A stretch of DNA of 64,000 bases from Eublepharis macularius (Eukaryota; Chordata; Lepidosauria; Squamata; Eublepharidae): positions 123,415,464 through 123,479,463 of the forward strand of contig NC_072796.1 of NCBI RefSeq assembly GCF_028583425.1, in the 5' to 3' direction. The translations under genes were made by a program, and so were the position numbers. Below, piece by piece: positions 24,921 through 33,900 of the stretch; within the stretch, counting starts at the first letter, position 1; each line of letters starts with the position of its first letter. The notes under the pieces were generated by a model. That model worked only from the letters and a program-made list of their open reading frames with translations. It was not told where the DNA came from and did no database searches.

Positions 24921-27900
24921 TCTCAGAGACACATTGTAGCTCCCAAGGATCTTTTATAGTCAAGTACTCCCTTCAAATAAACCTAGCCCATTATAAGGAT
25001 CAGTCCATTGAAGGAAATGTTGGGTGCTAATATTTTAAATAAATAAGCTTGCATGTCCTGTTTACTTTAGCTTAATCAATCAGTAAAAGAAGTCTTGGAT
25101 TAATTCTGCCACATTCTTATTTGTGAATCATTCTCCCAAAAAAATTGCTTTTTGAAACAAAAAATGTGACGCCTCAGGGCACCTCAGCTGGGAGTTTCGG
25201 TTAGACAAACAAGCTTTGAAATTCCATGTTGTTTCTTCTGCAACAACTGGGGGCCCCAGATCATCTGCTGCACGCCTTCACAGTACCCCCAGTGGCAGCA
25301 AATCAAAGACCATTGCTCTTCAAAGTGAATCCCATCTGTTTGATTGCACTGTCAAAGCATATGTGATGTGTACGACGCTGACACTGGGAAAATGAACCTC
25401 AATCTTTACATCTTCAGCTATATGGACAGTCCTATTTGGACTGCTGGAAGAAAACTCTTGTGGTACAGATAAACAGTGTACCCCCCCTCCCCTCCCTCTC
25501 CTTTGCAACACTCCTTTGCTCTTCATGGTGATCAGGTATGCAGCTGCTAAAGCCTCTTCCATCCCCGCATCAGGGAAACACTATGCCTGTTGGATTTCTG
25601 CCTGCCAATCTCTGTTAAAGAAAAGCAGACTTCCCAGATTGGGTGGGGGTGGGGGAGATGCTGACCCTATTCAACAATAACCAGTTAGCTATTTGACATC
25701 CTCAGGCCTACACAAGCTTTCATGTTTTCTCTGTTGCGCTCCAAACCCAGTAGCCATGTTTTCTCACTGTACTGTGTCCACATAGAGAGAAAAAGTGGCT
25801 GGCAGATGCAAACAGACAGATTTTCTTTTATCCAGCTTTCCTTTTCTTGTGGTCTGAGAGCCAAACTACAAGTGACGTCTTACACAGGTTGGACACTAGT
25901 CGGCTTCCCTCAAGTTTTGATGGGAAATGTAGGCATCCTGGTCTTGCAGCTGTAATGGAGAGCCAAGCTGTAAAACCAGGGCGCCTACATTTCCCATCAA
26001 AACTTGAGGGAAGCCGACTAGTGTCCAACCTGTGTAAGATGTCACTTGTAGTTTGGCTCTGAGTGCCTTCTGAGCTGTCCCTCAGGCTGATGGTGATTCC
26101 CATGCCCCTGCACAAGGACTCGTGTGGCTAAATTAGGACACCAGCCCAAAACTGCTAGATTAGGGTATTAAATCTGATTCCTCCTCAAAGCAACTTGACA
26201 AAGTAGGCCATGACCATTTCAACAGCACTGTCATGAACTGAGAGATCAGTTTGTCTTTTTAAAAGACAATGAAGAATCAACTTAATTACATTATACTTTG
26301 GTTAGGGCATATCGTAGAGTTTGGCAGTGGTGGAAAGTGCCGTCAAGTCATAGCCAATGTATGGCGACGCCCTTATGGGATTTTCAAGGAAAGATACATT
26401 CAGAGGTGCCTGCCTCTGCACAGCAACCCTGGTATTCCTTGGAGGAATCCCATCCAATTATTAACCAAGGCCAGCCCTGCTTAGCTTCCAAGAGCTGATG
26501 AGATCAGGCTTGCCTGGGCTATCCAGATGCTATGAAGTGGTGCCCTTTGTCAGTGTTCCTTCAAATCTTTAAAACCCTCTTCTTCCAACTGAAATGAAAG
26601 TTTGGTTTGTGTAACTACATTTGTGCGTATTCTGGATTAAATGTGTACTGTGCAAGCCCTTTGGGACGGATGATTCCACTACAAGCCCCCTGAATACTGA
26701 TACCTTTACGTAAATGACCATTATTGCCCTCCCCCACTCCCTCAACAGGCTGTTCCATTTTACTTTATACTCTTTTAAAATGAGAATGAAACTGGAGGCA
26801 GCTAATTTTTATGTATGCATTTATTGCCCACCTTTCTTGTGGAGTCTATATCAGATGTAAACAGGGTAACAATATAGGTATTCCTAAAATACTTTCCCTG
26901 TCTTAAGTGCTCACGTTCAATTTGTTTTTATGTAATGTTCAAGGGATTATTTATTTGTTGGTTCGTTGAGGGGAATGTTATATGCCACCCTTCCACCATT
27001 AAGTTCTCATGTCAGAGAACAACACAGTACAAAATCCATCTGTAAACTAAAATAGAATCCTGTAACAGACTAAAATCCAAGAATAAAATGTAATTAGCTA
27101 AAAAAACATAATAGCATGTCAAAACTAATAAAACTCATAGAAACAAAGTTAATATTATAAAGCCGCCTTTACCCCAAACAAAGATAGAAGGGGGGGGAAT
27201 CAAATTTGACAGAACAAATCAACAGAGTTGATCAAATGCCTGAGTAAATACAAACAATTAAATCCAGGGAGAACACTGGGCATCAGATGAATAACAGAAG
27301 GGAGAGAACCCAACACAAAAAAGTTCCTCAGACAGGCTTGCTGGGGCTATTATTGGTGGAAGGCCTCACGACAACAAGCCATATTGCCCTTTGCTGCTCC
27401 AAGCAGCTGTGGGAGAAGAGTACAGTAAAAAAAAACCAGCCACATCATTTCCAAGTATAACTCAGAGGCGACAAAAGGTAGCTCTAGGAATTACCAGAAC
27501 CTCCATAGAGTTTCCAGCAGTTCCTAGAGCTGTCCTTTGTCACTTACAGGTTACACTGGAAGCGACATAGTGATGTTGGTAATGTCGCTGATGTCACATG
27601 CACATCCCCTTGTCCCCACCCCCTGCTTTCCCACCATTTGCCACGCCTGGCAACCCTACCCTCAGAAGGTGGGGGACAGACTAGGGTAGCCATCCTCCAG
27701 GTGAAGTCTGGAGGTCTCCTAGAATTACAACTGATCCCGAGACTGCAGAGATCTATTCCCCTGGAGAAAATGGCTGCTTTAGAGGGTGGACTCCATGGCA
27801 TTATACTCCACTGAGTTCCCTTCCCTTCCCTTCCCTCCCCAAACCCCACCCTCTCCATGCTCCACCCCCCAAATCTCTAGGAATTTCCCAACCCAGAGTT

Positions 27901-30900
27901 GATAACCCTAGCACATACAAAAGGGACTTGTTAGATGGCTCGTTGCTGAGCAGGAACATATGGCAGCAGGTTACCTTTTAAGCAGATTCCCATATAATGT
28001 GCCAACAATTGTAACTATCCTCCCACCCCCCTACCCCACCCCAGTACCATAGGTTAAAGGTAAAGGTAGTCCCCTGTGCAAGCACTGAGTCATTACTGAC
28101 CCATGGGGGGACGTAGCATCACGACATTTTCTTGGCAGACTTTTTACAGGGTGGTTTGCCATTTGCCCTCCCCAGTCATCTACACTTTACCCCCAGGAAA
28201 TTGGGTACTAATTTAACCAACCTCGGAAGGATGGAAGGCTGAGTCAGCCTTGAGCCAGCTACCTGAACCCAGCTTCCACCAGGATCAAACTCAGGTCGTG
28301 AGCAGAGCTTGGGCTGCAATACAGCCACTTATCACTCTGCACCACGGGGCTCTTCCAGCCCAATGGGCATAATAAGGCATATTTGGATTGTTGAATCTTG
28401 GCTGTATTCAGTTTGTCTTGAAACAAGGAAGTTCTGCATTGCGTGTTTTGACAAACTATGTGTAAATAGCTTAAGAAAGTATTGATATTGCTAAATGGTC
28501 TTCTGAGAATGAACCAAACATGCATTCTTCTCTGTGTTGATTTTCTAGGAAGCAAAGGAGTAGTTGGAGACGCTGGTGACCAGGGAACTATGGGTAAAAT
28601 TGGACCAATAGGCCGAAAGGGTATGTTTTCTTTTAATCTTTGGCCACTCCAGATGCCTTTTGAAGCACAGAACTAAATATGGAATAAGTGCTGTTTATAC
28701 TGTCCAAAGGAAACGGGTGGCTATTATTTCCAATGTAAAAAGTACTGCGGTTTAAAATGTATGTTTTATGTTACTTTACATGCACTTTAATCTGGGATGC
28801 ATCCACTGTTAATGGAAAGCAGAAAAGAATAATGTTCACACAGGATTTATACACATAATATATAAAGTATGGAGGATAAACCAGAAATCCAAGATAACCA
28901 ACTTTTAAAAAAAAAGGTTCTGTGTTTCCCATCCAGAGGAGTTAGCCATGTTAGTCTGCACTAACAAAATAGCGAAGAGTCCGGTAGCACCTTTTAAGAC
29001 TAACCAACTTTATTGTAGCTTAAGATTTTAAGAGCCACATCTCTCTTTGTCAGATTGTGTTTACAATGACTTCAACATGGAATCTATTAAAGGTTAGATT
29101 CCAACATCAGGCTCAGTCACCTTTTTGGCCACTAGATGGAAACAAGGAAGTATTCGCAGAACTACAGTATAAAACTTCCATTTTTTATTATTATTATTTG
29201 TTTAGAGGGAAAACATAATCCAACCCCCCCCCAGTTATTTTATTATTTTATCATTATCTGTTAAAGAAAAATGATTTTTCCAAATTAAAATGACGTCTCT
29301 CTGCTACTGACTTCAGTGAAAACCTTGGGAAAGATCAGAGGTCCTACCCCCACCCCCCCAAGAGTAGAAATTGATATGATGGAAACCCAATACTGTTGGG
29401 TCTCTTTAGACATTATGCAGCAGAGTTGCCGTAGTGCCTGCCTGCACTCCAGGGTCTGATGGGAGAAAAAAAATTAAAAAGCAGCAACGATGGTGTGGTG
29501 TCGCTTCCAGGAAAACCTGAGGAAACTTCTGGAGAAACCAGAACTAACAAAAACCATAGTGTTTTCAGTAATTCCTAGAGAGGCGTGATGTCACTTCTGG
29601 ACTTTCCTAGAAGTGATGTCACACCATTGCCGGTGGCTGCACCCCCATTTCCACACACCCCACCCAGTCACCTGCTGGTTGCCAGGCTGGGCCTGGCAAC
29701 CCATTTATGGAGTAAGTAAAAAAAGCCATGAGGGGGTGCTATTGGGCCTTTTTGGGAAACCCACATGTATCCTAGAGAACTTGTGGGTTTCCTGAAATAG
29801 CATCTCCCTGGGACTGTTTTGGGTTAGGAAAATGGTGAGGAGAGAAGCCTGAAGTCCCCTTTCCATGTGCACCATGATCCTGATCCGATTAAGGCACCAC
29901 ACATGCAGGAACTGAGGAGAACCCAGATAGCCAGTATGGTATACTAGCTAGAGTGATGGACTGGAATCTGAGAGATTCAGGGGAAAATGGAGGAGCGGAG
30001 AATGATGTAACCCAGTTTGGGTCCCCATTGGGGAGAAAGGCAGGATATAAATAAAGTAAAATTAAAATTAAAAAACCCACCAATGACTTCGGAACCCAGG
30101 CCCGACCAGTTTACTCTTTATTGTGTGAAAGGAGAAACAACCAGTCTCATCAGCCGAACATGCAATATTTTTGTGTGTTGGAATTGCCTCGTCTCTCTGC
30201 ACTTTGAGTTCATCTTTTACACGGAGTCTAGAAGCCTACAATTTATACACACAAAGGCTGTCTTAGCACACACTGATAATCTCACGGACTGCAGGGTAGA
30301 GATTACACCGATTGAGGCACACATTCTGTGCAGGAATCCTCATCAACACACCCAGGTCAGGAGCAAGAACACAGTGCGCAATCTCGCTGCATGCATTTAC
30401 ACATTTTAATTCTACGTACAGCTATTGTCATCATTCCTTGTGAGGATGTATACACACATTCCTTCCCCCCCTTCCCCAATATTTCCTTTAAAAAAAAATT
30501 TGCTTCAAAAACTTGCAGATACTCTAAGGACAAAATAAAATGGGTGTGCACAGCACTGTCAGTAATGACTTAGACTCTTTTTTAAAAAAAATTATCTGTT
30601 TCCAATTATTGCTACTCATCTGTGCAGGAAGGGAGCAGCAGTCACCTGCTGGCCTCAGAGGCTCTAAACTTTTAATGGGTCAGCTATTAAAGTGTATGCC
30701 AGAATGGAACACCGAGTGTTTAATTTGGCATGCCTACTCACACAGCCTTTGGCATCTCTCAGTGAATGAACAAGTGTCACTCAGTGGCGCTTATGTTTGT
30801 CTGTGTGTAGGTCCTGATGTACTAAAACATTTTTTTCTTCTTCATTCAGGTGACAAAGGACTGAAGGGTTTATCTGGCACTTCTGGAGTAAAGGGCAAAG

Positions 30901-33900
30901 CAGGTACATTGTTGGCGTTCACTGATAGTTCCTCACAGGGGTCATTTCGTAGAAAAAGAGCTGGAGGAACTCATTAGCATAACTCATTAGCATATGCCAG
31001 GCCCCTTGCCATCTCCGGTAGTGTGTCATTAGCATAACTGCTTTGCATATGCCACACCCCCTGACATCACCTATTCTGGCTGTTTTAGACCCAATCCTGG
31101 CCATTCAGGGCTGAAATTGGGCCCAAAATGGCAAAAAGGGGCTGAAAATGGCCAAAAAGGGGCCCAAAATATTGGGCCACTGCTGAGCAGGAGAGTGATC
31201 CACCACCCATCAGAGGCCCAATCCAGGCCGAAACAGGCCCAAAATGGCTGAGAGTCAGGTGGACAGGGCTACCTGTCATGTGACCTCTTTGGGGAACTAC
31301 TGGAACTGCGTTCCTGCATGTTCCCCCTCGAAATGAGCCCTGGTTCCTCAGTCCTTTGTGCTCTTAGTTGAGGGGTGGTCAACTTATGTATTGTCCAGAC
31401 AACAGTAGTGCGCTTATGTCATTTTAGACTCAGGATATATTGCTCTTATAGGGAAGGGGGTACTCTACTTTAGATGATAATGTATACTTCAAATGCAAAG
31501 TACAGAATGAACATTCAACAAACTGGTCTCTTGGCCCATCTGCCAACTCTACTTGGTGCCAGTTGATTCCATACATGTTTAAGAACAACAACATTCAATT
31601 TATATACCGCTTTTCAAGACAACTTAACACCCACTAAGAGAGGTTTAAAAAGTGTGTTATTATTATCCTCACGACAGACATCTGTGAGGTGGGTGGGGCT
31701 GAGAGAGTTCCGAGAAGCTTTGACTGACCCAAGGTCACCCAGCTGGCTTCAAGCAGAGGAGTGGGGAATCAAGCCTGGCTCTCCACATTAGAATCCTGCT
31801 GCTCTTAACCACTACACCAAACTGTGTGTGTAAAAGTGCCATCAAGTCACAACTGACTTATGGCAACCCCAGCAAGAGGCTTTCAAGGCAAGTGAAAAGC
31901 AGAGGTTGTTTGCCAGCGCCTTCCTCTGCAGAGTCTTCCTTGATAGTCTTGCATCCAAGTAACGACCCTGCTTAGCTTCCGAGATCTGATGAGGTCGGGC
32001 TATACCATGCTGCCTTCTCTCCCCTATACATATTTACTTTCAAGTAAGTCCCACTGTAATGGTAGGATCCACATCAATATACAAGAAGAGCCAGAATTCA
32101 ACACTGTCTGTTAATGAAGTCACATTGTCCTGGAGGGCTAGAGAACTTGAGGTTACTTGGCAAGAAGGAAAGTGCACTTTATGCATGCTCAGAGGATGTA
32201 TTCTCTTATGCTGAAGTCTGCAAACATAGTGGAGAAGCAGGCTTAAGTAATGCTTGATGAAACCAACTGTTAGCTGAAGCGATATATAAAACAGATTTCC
32301 AGATAAAATTCTGGCACAGATTAAATTCTGTTTGTGTTTTCTTAAAGCACTGAACTTAAAAATAAACCCCTTTCTTATGTGTTTTCTAAAGGACATTTAA
32401 TCTCCATAAAATACATATTTACATTCTCACTAAAGAGGAGTAAATACTATATAAACAAAGGATCTTGTGTAACCTTAATCTCTTCCTTCAACAGGTGAAT
32501 TGGCAAGTAATCCATAGTACACGATTCAGATTTGGTCAGAGCCAAACAGATTACAGATCCAGGTCACATGACTGCAAACTGCAAACTATTGTTGGTTCTG
32601 TTGCCAGTACACCAGTTTGCAGTCAGCAGACATGTCTCTGTGTTCAGCTGTGAACATTTTTAATTGCAATGTACTAAGGTCCAAAACAGACATGATGCTG
32701 GAAGACTGTGATCGAAATAGCCCCCTGCGCAGCTATTAGCCTGAAAAGTGTTGGCGTGTAGGACACTGGAGAACATTTAACACAAGCATAATTAAGATGG
32801 AGGAGAAAGAATGAGCAAGATCTTGCGCATTTCTTGGCCCCCCAGGGTAAACAAAATTGGCCTCTTTTAGCATTAGTTTAATTTGGCCAACTGCTTTCTA
32901 AACTTTGCATGCAAAAGTTGATAGCTGTGATTCCATTAGTGCTGTTAGGTGTCTGAACTATTATTATCTTAATTGGTCTTTCCCAATATGTATTTTAATT
33001 TTAAGCAACTTTGTATGTTTTATGCACCTTCAAAGTCAACTTATTTGTGCCTATATTGAGTTAGGTGCTGTCTGTGACTGCGGGAGATACCGCAAAGTTG
33101 TTGGACAACTGGACATTACCGTCGCTCGACTCAAGTCATCCATGAAATTTGTTAAAAACGGTATGTGACACATCCTGTTTTCCAAATATCCTTTCGTTTC
33201 TAGCAAGCTTGTCTTCTGCCAAAACATGTCCTATAATGTAATTTCACTACATCTGTTTTCTGAGGATCAGAATCCCTAAGATCTGGGAAGTAATAATACT
33301 GTCATTCTCAAAGCACTGGCAGGACCAGTCCAAAGTAGTAAGTTCAGTTCTAAGTGCTACCATTTGAAAAAGCAAGGTGGTAAATTGGACGAATCATGCA
33401 TAAGCTGTGACCACGATAAGGAGTGCAGAAGGGAATTTTATGAAAACTATTTCTCGAGCGATGGTTGTTGTGGGTTTTCCGGGCTGTATTGCCGTGGTCT
33501 TGGCATTGTAGTTCCTGACGTTTCGCCAGCAGCTGTGGCTGGCATCTTCAGAGGTGTAGCACCAAAAGACAGAGATCTCTACACCTCTGAAGATGCCAGC
33601 CACAGCTGCTGGCGAAACATCAGGAACTACAATGCCAAGACCACGGCAATACAGCCCGGAAAACCCACAACAACCATCGTTCTCTGGCCGTGAAAGCCTT
33701 TGACAATACATATTTCTCGAGCCTTCCTTCAGTTTTTGGTCAAATGTGATCTCCTGCTCCCATTTTTCAACAGCAGAGAAACTAGTTGGCTCTAGCTCAA
33801 TGATAACCCAGAAGGTGGCACTGAGGGACTCCAATTCTACTTCAGGGCCATTGACCTATGGAGTCCCACAGGGTTCAATTTTATCCCCCATGTTATTTAA

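Larger units (their letters stand above)
20566..28548 (+). other. COLEC10: COLEC10 intron 2
   Basis: An 8-kb phase 1 intron. A (TG)n run lies near 20623. Repeats listed separately cover much of 20.8-23.5, 24.4-24.9, 25.86-26.5 and 27.7-28.35 kb. At 21560-22160, 23500-24400, 24960-25850 and 26560-27540 I see no gene; 26815-27140 has LINE-like - strand 3' ends. Confidence 0.8.
28621..30849 (+). other. COLEC10: COLEC10 intron 3
   Basis: A 2.2-kb phase 1 intron. It holds a hammerhead-like short repeat (28930-29060, - strand), a repeat with GATGTCACTTCTGG segments (about 29480-29705) and a tRNA-derived SINE tail (29938-30070). 30070-30840 shows nothing recognised. Confidence 0.8.

Noticed and set aside
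32040-32396. A 118-codon - strand frame in COLEC10 intron 4
   Set aside because: No recognisable motif and no repeat family; treated as chance.
33364-33834. Frames of 109 and 146 codons on opposite strands
   Set aside because: They run through the Penelope-like inverted repeat, whose arms give the same peptides on both strands; not a gene.
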